Shown here: positions 26,068 to 36,238 of the stretch, piece after piece | How the letters are laid out: each line of letters opens with the position of its first letter | How positions within the stretch are numbered: the first letter of the stretch is position 1 | Assembly (NCBI RefSeq): GCF_019711315.1 | Contig: NZ_CP081294.1 | Location: 248,001 to 312,000 of the forward strand | Length of the DNA: 64,000 nucleotides | From: Qipengyuania gelatinilytica | GTDB taxonomy: Bacteria > Pseudomonadota > Alphaproteobacteria > Sphingomonadales > Sphingomonadaceae | Direction of reading: 5' to 3' | The notes under the pieces: generated by a model | What the model saw: only the letters and a program-made list of their open reading frames with translations | Told to the model about the DNA's origin: nothing | Databases searched by the model: none | Position numbers and translations under genes: made by a program

Positions 26068-27408
26068 ATGATTTTCACCCGTCTCAACAGGGCTTCGCGC
26101 CCCACGTCCGCCCTCGCAATGGCCATCGCGCTTGCCGCAGGTGGCATGCTGACCGCGACCGCAATCGAAGCGCCTGCCCATGCACAGCGCGACAAGAAAA
26201 AGAAGAAGGAAAAGGAACAGAAGGCCGAGTACTCGAAGGAGTTTCTCGCTGCCTACACGCCGATCAGCGAAATCCAGAAGGCAGAGGCGCCGGACTACGC
26301 CCAGGCGAAGTCGCTCATTCCCGCTATGCTCGCGACCGTCAAGTCTGATGATGAGAAGAATGCTGCCGGCGGCCTGATGTTCAACCTCGCCAACGACATG
26401 GGCGATGACGAACTGCAGCTGCAGGGCATCGCGATGATGATCGAGAGCGGCAAGCTGGATGCGGCAACGCAGGGCCAGCTGTCCTTCGCGGCTTACCAGA
26501 CCTATCGGGACATGAACGATGTCGCCAACGCGCGCGCATCGCTCGAGAACGCGATCGCTGCGAACTACAGCTTCACCGCGACTATGACCGATGGCAGCAC
26601 CCAGCAGTTCGGCCCCGACCGCATGCGCTGGCTGATCTCGGACCTGTATTTCGATCAGGGCAACTATGCCGAAGGCCTCAACTACCTTTCGGACCTGATC
26701 GAGGCCCGCAAGGCTGAAGGCGGCGTGGTTCCCGAGATGTGGGTGCGCCAGGGACTGGGACAGGCGTATGAAAACAACCTGACCAGGGACGCCATCAAGT
26801 ACGCGGCTTTCCTCGTTGAATCATACCCGACCGATGTCGCCTGGGGTGATGCCGTTATCATCACGCTCAACGGCAACAACTACCAGAACCCCGAGGTGCT
26901 CGACCTGCTGCGCCTTTCGCGCCGTACCGGTGTCTACAACGACCAGCGCGTGCTTTCGGAATATGTCGAGGTCCTCGACCCTCGCCGTTATCCGGGTGAA
27001 GTCGTTGCCGTCATCGACGAAGGTTTCGCCAGTGGCGTTGCCGACAAGACCGATCCTTACCTGATCGAGACGCGTAGCGAAGCTGCTGGCCGTATCGCGG
27101 GTGACAAGGCCGACCTGCCCAACCTTGCACGCGAAGCGCGTTCGCCGAGCGCGGACGTCAAGACCCTCGTGGTCGCCGGTGACACCTTCCTCAGCTACGA
27201 CCAGCCGGCCGAAGCGGAAGAGTTCTACACCAAGGCGCTGACCATGACGGGTGTCGAAACTCCGATGGTTCTGACCCGTCTCGGCATCGCCCAGTATGAT
27301 CAGGGCAAGTACGCCGAAGCTGTCGAAACCTTCGGCAAGGTCGAAGGTGCGCGTCGTGACCTCGCCAACCTCTGGGCGATCCACGCAGCTCAGAAGGGCG
27401 CGATGTAA
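26068..27408 (+). CDS. Exported tetratricopeptide-repeat protein
   Basis: The 446-residue protein has a long signal peptide ending near APAHAQ (about residue 40), then a striking lysine run DKKKKKEKEQK. The remainder is helical, with TPR-like units, clearest at DLYFDQGNYAEGLNYLSDLI (about 195-214), DTFLSYDQPAEAEEFYTKAL (about 372-391) and LTRLGIAQYDQGKYAEAVETF. Probably a periplasmic scaffold protein; partner unknown. Strong hairpin terminator follows 25 nt after the stop. Confidence 0.85.
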   Translation: MIFTRLNRASRPTSALAMAIALAAGGMLTATAIEAPAHAQRDKKKKKEKEQKAEYSKEFLAAYTPISEIQKAEAPDYAQAKSLIPAMLATVKSDDEKNAAGGLMFNLANDMGDDELQLQGIAMMIESGKLDAATQGQLSFAAYQTYRDMNDVANARASLENAIAANYSFTATMTDGSTQQFGPDRMRWLISDLYFDQGNYAEGLNYLSDLIEARKAEGGVVPEMWVRQGLGQAYENNLTRDAIKYAAFLVESYPTDVAWGDAVIITLNGNNYQNPEVLDLLRLSRRTGVYNDQRVLSEYVEVLDPRRYPGEVVAVIDEGFASGVADKTDPYLIETRSEAAGRIAGDKADLPNLAREARSPSADVKTLVVAGDTFLSYDQPAEAEEFYTKALTMTGVETPMVLTRLGIAQYDQGKYAEAVETFGKVEGARRDLANLWAIHAAQKGAM

Positions 27409-27432
27409 GCTCTGAGGATTTCGGACAACAAG

Positions 27433-27470
27433 ACGGCGCGGCTCCTTCGGGAACCGCGCCGTTCTTGTCT
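27433..27470. terminator. Terminator between the TPR gene and the NYN gene
   Basis: Nine-bp stem ACGGCGCGG / CCGCGCCGT with an inner TCC-TTCG-GGA cap, followed by TCTTGTCTTT. It lies between convergent genes. Confidence 0.85.
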
Positions 27471-28196
27471 TTAGCGCAGGCGCTTCACGTAAAGCGTGTT
27501 GTCGCGGCGCTCGACCTTGAATTGGTCCATGGCCTGAAAGAGGTCCGAAAGGCGCTTGTAGCCGTAATTTCGGACATCGAAGCTTGACCGGTTGCCGGCC
27601 AGGCTGCCGACTTCACCCAGCTGGGCGTACCCATCTTCATCACGGTTGGCAGCCTTCCAGGCTGTACCCAGAAGTTCGACGAGTTCTTCGTCGACCTGGC
27701 CGTTGCCCTTGGATTTCTTATCCTTGGAAGGCGTGGAATCATCGGATGCTCCTGCGATCAGGGCATCGATGTCGATGAACCGCGTGCAGGCGCTCTTGAA
27801 GGCCTCCGGTGTCTTGCTTTTGCTTCCGAAGCCATAAACGATCAGGCCATCCTGCCTCAGCCGCGTAGCGAGGGGGGTGAAATCGCTGTCGGAGCTCATG
27901 ATGCCGAAGCCGTCCACCTTACCTTGATAGAGCAGGTCGATCGCATCGATCGTCATCGCCATGTCGGTGGCGTTCTTGCCCGTCGTCATGTCGAATTGCT
28001 GATAGGGCAGGATACCGAACTTGTGGCTATACTGGTCCCAACCGGACAGGTTCTTCTTGGTGAAGTTTCCGTAGGCCCGCTTGATATTGACCTGACCCAG
28101 CTCGGCCATGACGGTCAGCACGGGATCAATGCCGCGCGGCGTGGTGTTGTCCGCGTCGATCAGCAGGGCGATGTTTTTCAGTTCTTTATCAGACAT
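27471..28196 (-). CDS. NYN-domain ribonuclease with C-terminal LOTUS/OST-HTH domain
   Basis: The 241-residue protein has an N-terminal NYN (PIN-like) nuclease domain with acidic metal-binding residues at LLIDADNTTP (about 12-21) and SSDSDFTPLATRLRQ (about 101-115), then a Ser/Lys-rich linker and an OST-HTH/LOTUS winged helix (about 170-240: LGEVGSLAGNRSSFDVRNYGYKRLSDLF region). NYN-LOTUS proteins (YacP/LabA-like, also MARF1-like in eukaryotes) are thought to cleave or bind RNA. The target is unknown. Stand-alone gene; convergent with the TPR gene. Confidence 0.88.
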   Translation of the reverse strand: MSDKELKNIALLIDADNTTPRGIDPVLTVMAELGQVNIKRAYGNFTKKNLSGWDQYSHKFGILPYQQFDMTTGKNATDMAMTIDAIDLLYQGKVDGFGIMSSDSDFTPLATRLRQDGLIVYGFGSKSKTPEAFKSACTRFIDIDALIAGASDDSTPSKDKKSKGNGQVDEELVELLGTAWKAANRDEDGYAQLGEVGSLAGNRSSFDVRNYGYKRLSDLFQAMDQFKVERRDNTLYVKRLR

Positions 28197-28233
28197 GCGC
28201 GCTCACATGGGCTGCGCGCGTCAGGAGCGCAAG

Positions 28234-28872
28234 TCAGTCTGCCGGTTTGAACTCGCCGCTTGTCTCGTCAAGCACCCGCAAAATTCCGTCGGCGATGGCG
28301 AAATGCCCTCCGTGCAGCGATAGCTCGCCGCTTTCGACCTTATCCGCCACGTAGGGGAAGGTCATCAGATTCGCGAGGCTGACCTTCACTGCCTCGAGTT
28401 CCATCGCCAATTCCGCCTCGCGGCCATCGGTACCAAGCTGGGCAGCAATCGGCTCGCGCGCTTCGTCGAGCATGTCGACCCAATGCGCAACGAAGCCACC
28501 TTCGCCGATCTCGTTGCCATGGAGGTCTTGCGTTAGCGCAGCCTTGCAACCGCCGCACAGGCCGTGACCCATGACCAGGATTTCCTTCACCTTGAGGAAT
28601 TGGACGGCGAACTCCACCGCGGCCGACACACCGTGGCGACCGGGCGTGGTCTCGAAGGGCGGAACCAGAGCGGCGACATTGCGCACGACGAAAATCTCGC
28701 CCGGGGCAACATCGAGAATTTGTGCCGGATCGACTCGGCTGTCCGAACAGGAAATCACCATGACCTGTGGCGATTGGCCCTCGGCAAGCTCTGCCCAGCG
28801 CTCGCGCTCCTCGTGCCAGTCGCCTGCACGGAAGTTGCGGTAGCCGTCGATCATCTGTTCGAATGTCTTCAT
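28234..28872 (-). CDS. Beta-class carbonic anhydrase
   Basis: Catalyses CO2 hydration to bicarbonate. The 212-residue protein has zinc ligands Cys42, His103 and Cys106 and the catalytic Asp44/Arg46 pair (SCSDSRVDP; MGHGLCGGC), the normal beta-class pattern. The ATG at 28872 gives the family N-terminus MKTFEQMIDGYRNFR; a further in-frame start at 28908 has no better support. It is followed by the NYN gene on the same strand and divergent from lipA. Confidence 0.94.
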   Translation of the reverse strand: MKTFEQMIDGYRNFRAGDWHEERERWAELAEGQSPQVMVISCSDSRVDPAQILDVAPGEIFVVRNVAALVPPFETTPGRHGVSAAVEFAVQFLKVKEILVMGHGLCGGCKAALTQDLHGNEIGEGGFVAHWVDMLDEAREPIAAQLGTDGREAELAMELEAVKVSLANLMTFPYVADKVESGELSLHGGHFAIADGILRVLDETSGEFKPAD

Positions 28873-28984
28873 GGCGCCGCTGCTGCCCCGAAAAGGACAA
28901 GGACGCAAGCCCTCGAATCGCCGACGCGCGTCATCGCGATGCGAGGTTGCGACTTGCGTCCTTCGCGCCTAGATGGGCCGCGCG

Positions 28985-29938
28985 ATGAACGACCTTTCCT
29001 CCCCTCCGAAGCCCGAAGGCGAACAGCCCAAGCGGCAGCGCAAGCCCGACTGGATTCGCGTCAAGGCGCCGGTCAGCAAGGGCTATCACGAGACACGCAA
29101 GCTGATGCGCGATCTCTCGCTCAACACGGTGTGCGAGGAAGCGGCTTGCCCCAATATCGGCGAATGCTGGGACAAGAAGCACGCGACGGTGATGATCCTC
29201 GGCGATGTCTGCACCCGCGCTTGTGCATTCTGCAACGTGAAGACCGGCATGCCGCGCATGGTCGATCCGATGGAGCCGGAAAACGTCGCCATTGCGGCAG
29301 GACAGATGGGCCTCAACCACATCGTCATCACCAGCGTCGACCGTGACGATCTTCCCGATGGCGGTGCCGACCAGTTCGTGAAAGTCATCAAGGCCCTCCG
29401 CCGCGAGACGCCCGAGACCACCATCGAAATCCTCACGCCCGATTTTCGCGGCAAGATGCGCGCCGCGGTCGAGAAGATCTGCGAAGCGGGTCCCGACGTC
29501 TACAACCACAACCTCGAGACCGTGCCGCGTCTCTATCCCACGATCCGTCCGGGCGCGCGCTATTACGCCTCGCTGCGCCTGCTCGAGGAAGTGAAGGCAC
29601 ACGATCCGCTGATCTTCACCAAGTCGGGCATCATGCTCGGCCTCGGTGAACAGCGGCTCGAAGTGCACCAGGTCATGGACGACATGCGCAGCGCCGATGT
29701 CGATTTCATCACCATGGGTCAGTATCTCCAGCCGACGCCGAAGCACGCCAAGGTCGAGGATTTCGTGACGCCCAAGGCCTTCGCGGCCTATGGTTCGATC
29801 GCGCGCGCCAAGGGCTTCCTGCAGGTCGCCTCAAGTCCGCTCACGCGGTCAAGCTATCACGCAGGTGACGATTTCGCGGTGATGAAAGCTGCCCGCGAAG
29901 AAAAGCTGGCGAAGGAGCAGGCGAGGCGTAACGCCTGA
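28985..29938 (+). CDS. lipA: Lipoyl synthase
   Basis: Radical SAM enzyme that inserts two sulfurs into octanoyl-lipoyl domains of PDH and related complexes. The 317-residue protein has the auxiliary cluster ligands Cys50, Cys55, Cys61 ([12 protein letters not shown]) and the radical SAM ligands Cys76, Cys80, Cys83 (CTRACAFC). I chose the ATG at 28985 from family N-termini; an ATG four codons upstream (28973) is the alternative. The stop overlaps the next start by 1 nt (TGATG). Its products are needed by the lipoyl domains of PdhB and PdhC in this window. Confidence 0.96.
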   Translation: MNDLSSPPKPEGEQPKRQRKPDWIRVKAPVSKGYHETRKLMRDLSLNTVCEEAACPNIGECWDKKHATVMILGDVCTRACAFCNVKTGMPRMVDPMEPENVAIAAGQMGLNHIVITSVDRDDLPDGGADQFVKVIKALRRETPETTIEILTPDFRGKMRAAVEKICEAGPDVYNHNLETVPRLYPTIRPGARYYASLRLLEEVKAHDPLIFTKSGIMLGLGEQRLEVHQVMDDMRSADVDFITMGQYLQPTPKHAKVEDFVTPKAFAAYGSIARAKGFLQVASSPLTRSSYHAGDDFAVMKAAREEKLAKEQARRNA

Positions 29939-30393
29939 TGCCCGGCATCCGCGAAACACGGCGGCTTCCCTATAGCTGCGAGCAGATGTTTGACCTCGTT
30001 GCGGACGTGGACAGCTATCCCAAGTTCCTTCCCTGGGTCGTCGCAACCCGGGTCCGCAGTGACAGCGAGACCGAAATGACCGCAGACATGCTGGTCGGTT
30101 TTAAAGCGATCCGCGAAAAATTCACCTCCAAGGTCATCAAACGCAAGCCCGAGCGCATCGAGGTCTCCTATATCGACGGACCATTGAAGGACCTCGACAA
30201 CAACTGGAACTTTACCTGCCTTCCCGACGGCGGGTGCGAGATCGACTTCTGCGTCGAATTCAGTTTCCGCAACGCTGTCTTCGAAGCGCTTGCCGGCCAG
30301 TATTTCGACCGGGCCTTCAGGAAAATGGTCGAGGCTTTCGAAAAGCGCGCCGACGAACTCTACGGCCGCGAGAACGCCGCCGCCAACCTCTAG
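29938..30393 (+). CDS. COQ10/RatA family START-domain protein (coenzyme Q-binding)
   Basis: The 151-residue protein carries the family signature: TRRLPYSCEQMFDLVADVDSYPKFLPWV at the start (about 7-34), then VGFKAIREKFTSKV, ISY/VSYIDGPLKDLDNNWNF and FDRAFRKMVEAFEKRADELYG. It belongs to the polyketide-cyclase/START fold that binds ubiquinone (COQ10) in mitochondria; E. coli RatA is a homologue described as a ribosome-associated toxin. The quinone-carrier role is more likely here. It overlaps lipA by 1 nt, a pairing often seen in alphaproteobacteria, and converges on pncC with a 4-nt overlap. Confidence 0.92.
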   Translation: MPGIRETRRLPYSCEQMFDLVADVDSYPKFLPWVVATRVRSDSETEMTADMLVGFKAIREKFTSKVIKRKPERIEVSYIDGPLKDLDNNWNFTCLPDGGCEIDFCVEFSFRNAVFEALAGQYFDRAFRKMVEAFEKRADELYGRENAAANL

Positions 30394-30896
30394 GGCAGCA
30401 ACAGCTCGAGTGCGCAGACAGTCGCCTGCCGCCGGATATCGGCGCGCGACGTCGGCTCGAACTTCTTAAGTTCGCCTTCCGGTTCGCCCTCCTGTCCGCG
30501 TACGACGCGCGCGAAGACCACCGTGCCTACGGGTTTGAGCTTGGTGCCGCCATCCGGACCTGCGACACCGCTGATCGCCACGGCCACATCCGCCTTACTC
30601 TTGGCGAGGGCACCTTTTGCCATGGCCCAGGCGCAGGCAATCGACACCGCGCCGAAGGTTTCGATGATGTCGAGCGGCACATCGAGTGCTTCCATCTTGG
30701 CCTCGTTCGAATAGGTCACGTAACCACGGTCGAACACGGCAGAGGAACCGGGAATTTCGGTAAGGGCAGCCGAGACGAGACCGCCGGTGCAGCTTTCGGC
30801 GAGCACCACCTTGCGTCCCGCAGATCTGTTGGCCTCGATGACCTTGGCCGCGAGGTCATCGATTTCATGCGGAAGAAGCTCGCCTGGAGTGGTCAT
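30390..30896 (-). CDS. pncC: CinA C-terminal family, nicotinamide-nucleotide amidohydrolase
   Basis: Deamidates nicotinamide mononucleotide in NAD salvage. The 168-residue protein is the stand-alone C-terminal domain of CinA with the signature LAESCTGGLVSAALTEIPGSSAVFDRGYVTYSN (about 33-65, read in two parts), then AISGVAGPDGGTKLKPVGTVVFA. The N-terminal molybdopterin-like domain of full CinA is absent, which is normal for PncC. It overlaps the upstream periplasmic-protein gene by 4 nt and the convergent COQ10-like gene by 4 nt. Confidence 0.92.
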   Translation of the reverse strand: MTTPGELLPHEIDDLAAKVIEANRSAGRKVVLAESCTGGLVSAALTEIPGSSAVFDRGYVTYSNEAKMEALDVPLDIIETFGAVSIACAWAMAKGALAKSKADVAVAISGVAGPDGGTKLKPVGTVVFARVVRGQEGEPEGELKKFEPTSRADIRRQATVCALELLLP

Positions 30897-31429
30897 CCCT
30901 CGGTATTCTCGCGTTTACGGCCCTTGTCGTCCCAAGCCAGCTTGATAACCGTCCCGACGAAGGTCGCAAAGTTATCTGCGGGCAAGGGGTCGAGCGATTC
31001 CATGACCTCTTCGATGGGGGCGCAGTGCTTTTCCTCGATATCCTCAGCGAGCTTTTCGGGAAGCATGATCTCGATCATCGGCTTGATAACCTCATCGGGC
31101 AGGTCGTCGAACTCGTTGCTGCCTCTCGGACCGTTCTTTCCATCGTTCACGATCGCGGCAACCAAGGCCCGCGCATGCGGCCAATTTGCTTCTGCCCCTT
31201 CGGCGAACTTGGCCGTCAGTGCGTTCATGTTGGTCGCGAGATAGCCGTCGGGAGCAAGCGAGCCGGCGCATTTTTTCGAAATTGTTTCGACGAAAATCGG
31301 CATAAAGTAGCGAACACCGCCAACGATGACTTCCTGGTCAGGCTTCGGCGAAGGTGCCGTTTCCTGCGCGATCGCCATTGCGCTGCTGCCCAAGGCCAAA
31401 GCACCCAGAAATACCGCGAATTTCTTCAT
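30893..31429 (-). CDS. Exported protein of unknown function
   Basis: The 178-residue protein has a signal peptide (MKKFAVFLGALALGSSAMAIAQ) and a mature domain with two Cys (KKCAGSL and KHCAPIEE), probably disulfide-linked, in an otherwise helical, acidic chain. The stretch YFMPIFVETISKKCAGSLAP and LPEKLAEDIEEKHCAP may form a small helical bundle. I do not recognise the family. It lies between ispDF (12 nt upstream) and pncC (4-nt overlap), so it is part of one operon. Confidence 0.82.
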   Translation of the reverse strand: MKKFAVFLGALALGSSAMAIAQETAPSPKPDQEVIVGGVRYFMPIFVETISKKCAGSLAPDGYLATNMNALTAKFAEGAEANWPHARALVAAIVNDGKNGPRGSNEFDDLPDEVIKPMIEIMLPEKLAEDIEEKHCAPIEEVMESLDPLPADNFATFVGTVIKLAWDDKGRKRENTEG

Positions 31430-31441
31430 TGCGATTCCCCT

Positions 31442-32587
31442 TCAATCGTTGCGAATGACAGTCGCTGCGGCCTGTGCGGCTATACCTTCGCCTCGGCCGG
31501 TAAAGCCAAGCCTTTCAGTGGTCGTCGCCTTCACCGATATCGCGCCCGAGTCAACGCCGAGCAGTTCGGCAACCCGCTGCCTCATGGCCTCGCGGTGAGG
31601 GCCGATCTTGGGCGCTTCACAGATGATCGTGAGGTCGACATTGCCCGTGCGATACCCGGCCTCGCCGACCAGTTTCGCAGCATGCACCAAGAACCGGTCG
31701 CTGCTCGCTCCCTTCCATTGCGGGTCCGACGGCGGGAAGTGGCTGCCAATGTCTCCATTGCCGATCGCACCTAGCAGCGCATCGACAATGGCGTGCAGGG
31801 CGACGTCGGCATCGCTGTGGCCCGAGAGCCCCTTGTCATGCTCGATCCTGATACCACCCAGCCAAAGCTCCTCGCCAGCGACCAGCTTGTGAACGTCATA
31901 GCCGGACCCGATCCGGACAGGGGGCAGTTCCGACACGAAGTCCTCCGCATAAGTGAGTTTCTTGAGGCGCTCGTCACCTTCGACAAGGGCGATGCTTCCG
32001 CCTGCGGCGGCCAGCACCTGTGCATCGTCCCCGGCGAGCGCATCACCTTGCCATGCGCGATGGGCGGTCGTGATATCCGCGAAGCGAAACGCTTGTGGGG
32101 TCTGCACGCGCCGGAGCGCGTCCCGCTGCGCGCTGCCGGCCATTATTCCTCCCTCGTCGAGCGCGAGGCTATCGACGACAGGCAGGACCGGAATTGCGCC
32201 GGGGTGATCGTCCAGCGCATGCAAAAGCCGGGAAACTACGGCGCGCGGCAATATGGGGCGCGCCGCGTCGTGGATCAGGACACGATCGGAAGAGCCGAGC
32301 GCTTCAAGACCGTTGGCAACCGATTGCTGCCGTGCCTCGCCACCGACGACGCTTGTCCACCCGTGGAGGCCGGACAGCGCCTCGGCAGTGGCTTCCTCGC
32401 CGTTTTTGGGAATAACGACGACTAATGGAGCAGCACCGGCATCCAGCAGTGCCTCGACCGAATGGCGCAGGACTGGCTTGCCGCGCCAGGTCGCGAATTG
32501 CTTGGGAAGTGGCTGGCCTGCCCGCATACCCTTGCCGGCAGCGACTACGACCGCAGAAAACGGGGGGAGGGGGGAGGAGTCCTGCAT
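31442..32587 (-). CDS. ispDF: Bifunctional IspD/IspF (MEP pathway of isoprenoid synthesis)
   Basis: Fused enzyme: IspD (CDP-ME synthase, residues about 8-225; AVVVAAGKGMRAGQPLPKQF) and IspF (MECDP synthase, about 226-381; RIGSGYDVHKL, GLSGHSDADVALHAI, GDIGSHFPPSDPQW). Metal ligands Asp and His of IspF are visible in SGYDVH and the AHS/GHSD segments. Fusion is widespread in alphaproteobacteria. I chose the ATG at 32587, which gives MQDSSPLPPFSAVVVAAG; a longer frame from 32647 is not supported. It is divergent from dusB. Confidence 0.96.
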   Translation of the reverse strand: MQDSSPLPPFSAVVVAAGKGMRAGQPLPKQFATWRGKPVLRHSVEALLDAGAAPLVVVIPKNGEEATAEALSGLHGWTSVVGGEARQQSVANGLEALGSSDRVLIHDAARPILPRAVVSRLLHALDDHPGAIPVLPVVDSLALDEGGIMAGSAQRDALRRVQTPQAFRFADITTAHRAWQGDALAGDDAQVLAAAGGSIALVEGDERLKKLTYAEDFVSELPPVRIGSGYDVHKLVAGEELWLGGIRIEHDKGLSGHSDADVALHAIVDALLGAIGNGDIGSHFPPSDPQWKGASSDRFLVHAAKLVGEAGYRTGNVDLTIICEAPKIGPHREAMRQRVAELLGVDSGAISVKATTTERLGFTGRGEGIAAQAAATVIRND

Positions 32588-32668
32588 AGCTATGCCGCCC
32601 GCTAGCCGCTTGCCGTTTGCGCTGCAACGCACTATGTGCCTGCCCAATATTTAGGCACACCTCAAGTC

Positions 32669-33688
32669 ATGATCGAGCAAGCATCCCCTCCGGCCCCGCC
32701 GCAGCCCATCCACATCGGCAATGTGGCCATCGACACGCCGGTCATCCTGGCGCCGATGACGGGCGTGACCGATCTGCCCTTCCGCAAGCTGGTGCGCAAA
32801 TACGGCTCGGGCCTCAATGTCACCGAGATGATCGCCAGCGAAGCGGCCATTCGCGAGACGCGCCAATCGGTGCAGAAGGCCGCGTGGGACCCGATCGAAG
32901 AACCGGTCTCGATGCAGTTGGTCGGCTGCGACCCGCACAGCATGGCCGAAGCCGCCAAACTCCAGCAGGGTAATGGTGCCGACATCATCGACATCAACTT
33001 CGGCTGCCCGGTGCGCAAGGTCGTCGGCCAGCTTGCCGGGTCGGCGCTTATGAAGGAAGTCGGTCTCGCCACCAAACTGATGGAAGCGACGGTCAAGGCC
33101 GTCGACGTGCCCGTGACGGTCAAGATGCGCATGGGCTGGGATCACGCCGATCTCAACGCGCCCGAACTCGCCCGGATTGCCGAGGACCTTGGCGTCAAGA
33201 TGGTCACCGTGCACGGCCGCACGCGCAACCAGATGTACAAGGGCAGCGCGGATTGGGAATTCATCCGCAAGGTGAAGGACGCAGTCTCCATACCCGTCAT
33301 CGTCAATGGCGATATCTGCACGATCGAGGATGCCGGCAAGGCGCTGGAGCAATCGGGTGCGGACGGCCTGATGATCGGACGCGGTGCCTATGGCAAGCCC
33401 TGGCTGCTCGCGCAGGTAATGCACTGGTGGCGCACGGGCGAAAAGCTTGAGAGCCCGAGCTTCGATGAACAGTACGAGGTTGTTGTCGAACACTACCGCG
33501 ACATGCTCGAACTTTATGGCGAGCAGGTCGGCGTCAAGATCGCTCGCAAGCACCTTGGCTGGTATACGAAGGGCATGCACGGCTCGGCCGAGTTTCGGAA
33601 CCGGGTGAACTTCGTCGACAATGCTCCTGAAGTTCTTGAGGAACTTGAGCGTTTCTACGAGCCCTTCCTCCATCGGCGTGCGGCGTGA
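32669..33688 (+). CDS. dusB: tRNA-dihydrouridine synthase B (NifR3 family)
   Basis: FMN enzyme that reduces uridines in the tRNA D loop. The 339-residue protein shows [14 protein letters not shown], the catalytic Cys in [19 protein letters not shown], the [15 protein letters not shown] segment and [11 protein letters not shown] with [13 protein letters not shown]. In alphaproteobacteria this gene (nifR3) precedes the ntr genes, as here. Start at 32669 by family N-termini; no strong ribosome-binding site. Its stop overlaps the ntrB GTG start (GTGA). Confidence 0.95.
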   Translation: MIEQASPPAPPQPIHIGNVAIDTPVILAPMTGVTDLPFRKLVRKYGSGLNVTEMIASEAAIRETRQSVQKAAWDPIEEPVSMQLVGCDPHSMAEAAKLQQGNGADIIDINFGCPVRKVVGQLAGSALMKEVGLATKLMEATVKAVDVPVTVKMRMGWDHADLNAPELARIAEDLGVKMVTVHGRTRNQMYKGSADWEFIRKVKDAVSIPVIVNGDICTIEDAGKALEQSGADGLMIGRGAYGKPWLLAQVMHWWRTGEKLESPSFDEQYEVVVEHYRDMLELYGEQVGVKIARKHLGWYTKGMHGSAEFRNRVNFVDNAPEVLEELERFYEPFLHRRAA

Positions 33689-34755
33689 ATGAGCCGTCTG
33701 CCGCGCCTGATGCGGCGGCCCAGATATCCGGGCTGATTTTTGCCGTGCTCCTGCTCGACCAGGAAGACCGGATTGTCGAAGCCAATGCCGCTGCGGAGGA
33801 ATTGCTGGGTCGCAGTGCCCGCCGATTGCTCGGCAAGGCACTGGGCGAGATTATCGATTTCGAAAATGATCGGCTGCGCGACAGCATCCAGCAATGCGAA
33901 GTGCAGGTCATCGCTCGTGGGATTGCCGTCGATACGGGACATGGCGTGAGGCGGGTGAACATCACCAGTTCTCCGATGCACAGCCATCCGGGATGGCGCG
34001 TGGTCACTCTTTCGGAAGTCGGGCAGGACGACAACCACTCCGATGACGAGGAGCGCGTCGAACTGCGCGCGCCCGCCGTTCTCGCCCACGAAATAAAGAA
34101 CCCTTTGTCTGCCATCCGCGGGGCCAGCCAGCTTCTCGCCCGCCGAGCCTCGGAAAAGGATCGTCCGCTAGCGACGATGATCGAGGGCGAAGTCGATCGC
34201 ATCGCGCAGCTGATCGACCGGATGCAGCAACTCGGCAGCCGGAAGGAAGTGGTCACCGGTCCATGCAACCTGCACGAGGCGATCCGTAATGCCATGGCAA
34301 CCGTTCGCGCTGGCCGCGAGGATGGGTGCGAACTCGCGGAGGAATTCGATCCCTCGCTCCCACCGGTAGAAGCGGATCAGGGCGCGCTCGAGCAGGTGCT
34401 CATCAACTTGCTCGCCAATGCTTGCGATGCCTGTAGCGGGCAGGAAGGCGCCAAGGTCGTCGTTCGGACACGCTTCGTCAGCGGCCTGAGTTTTACGGCG
34501 ATCCGGCTCGGCAAGGCCACGCGCCTCCCGATCGAGATCACCGTGATCGATCCCGGACCTGGCCTGCCTCCCGAATTGAGCGACCACGTCTTCGAACCTT
34601 TCGTATCCGGCAAGCCGCACGGCCAGGGCCTCGGCCTTGCGCTGGTCCGCAAACTGCTGCGCGACATGGGCGGCCGTATCGCGCACGAACGCAATCAGGC
34701 GGCACGACTGACCCATTTCCGCATCAACCTTCCCGTCGCACAAGGGGCGAACTGA
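33685..34755 (+). CDS. ntrB: Nitrogen-regulation histidine kinase NtrB (GlnL)
   Basis: Soluble sensor kinase/phosphatase that controls NtrC under PII influence. The 356-residue protein has an N-terminal PAS domain (about 12-110), the phospho-accepting His135 ([15 protein letters not shown]), and an ATPase domain with N box (LLANACDAC), D box (IDPGPGLP) and GQGLGLALV. No membrane helix. Start is a GTG overlapping the dusB stop, and the stop is 3 nt before ntrC; the genes are clearly one transcript. Confidence 0.95.
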   Translation: MNEPSAAPDAAAQISGLIFAVLLLDQEDRIVEANAAAEELLGRSARRLLGKALGEIIDFENDRLRDSIQQCEVQVIARGIAVDTGHGVRRVNITSSPMHSHPGWRVVTLSEVGQDDNHSDDEERVELRAPAVLAHEIKNPLSAIRGASQLLARRASEKDRPLATMIEGEVDRIAQLIDRMQQLGSRKEVVTGPCNLHEAIRNAMATVRAGREDGCELAEEFDPSLPPVEADQGALEQVLINLLANACDACSGQEGAKVVVRTRFVSGLSFTAIRLGKATRLPIEITVIDPGPGLPPELSDHVFEPFVSGKPHGQGLGLALVRKLLRDMGGRIAHERNQAARLTHFRINLPVAQGAN

Positions 34756-34758
34756 GCC

Positions 34759-36177
<1,419 letters not shown>

Positions 36178-36238
36178 CAGGCGGCTCGTCGATTTTATGC
36201 TTGCAAAAATGCAACAGTAACGATGTAAGGCCGCCACG

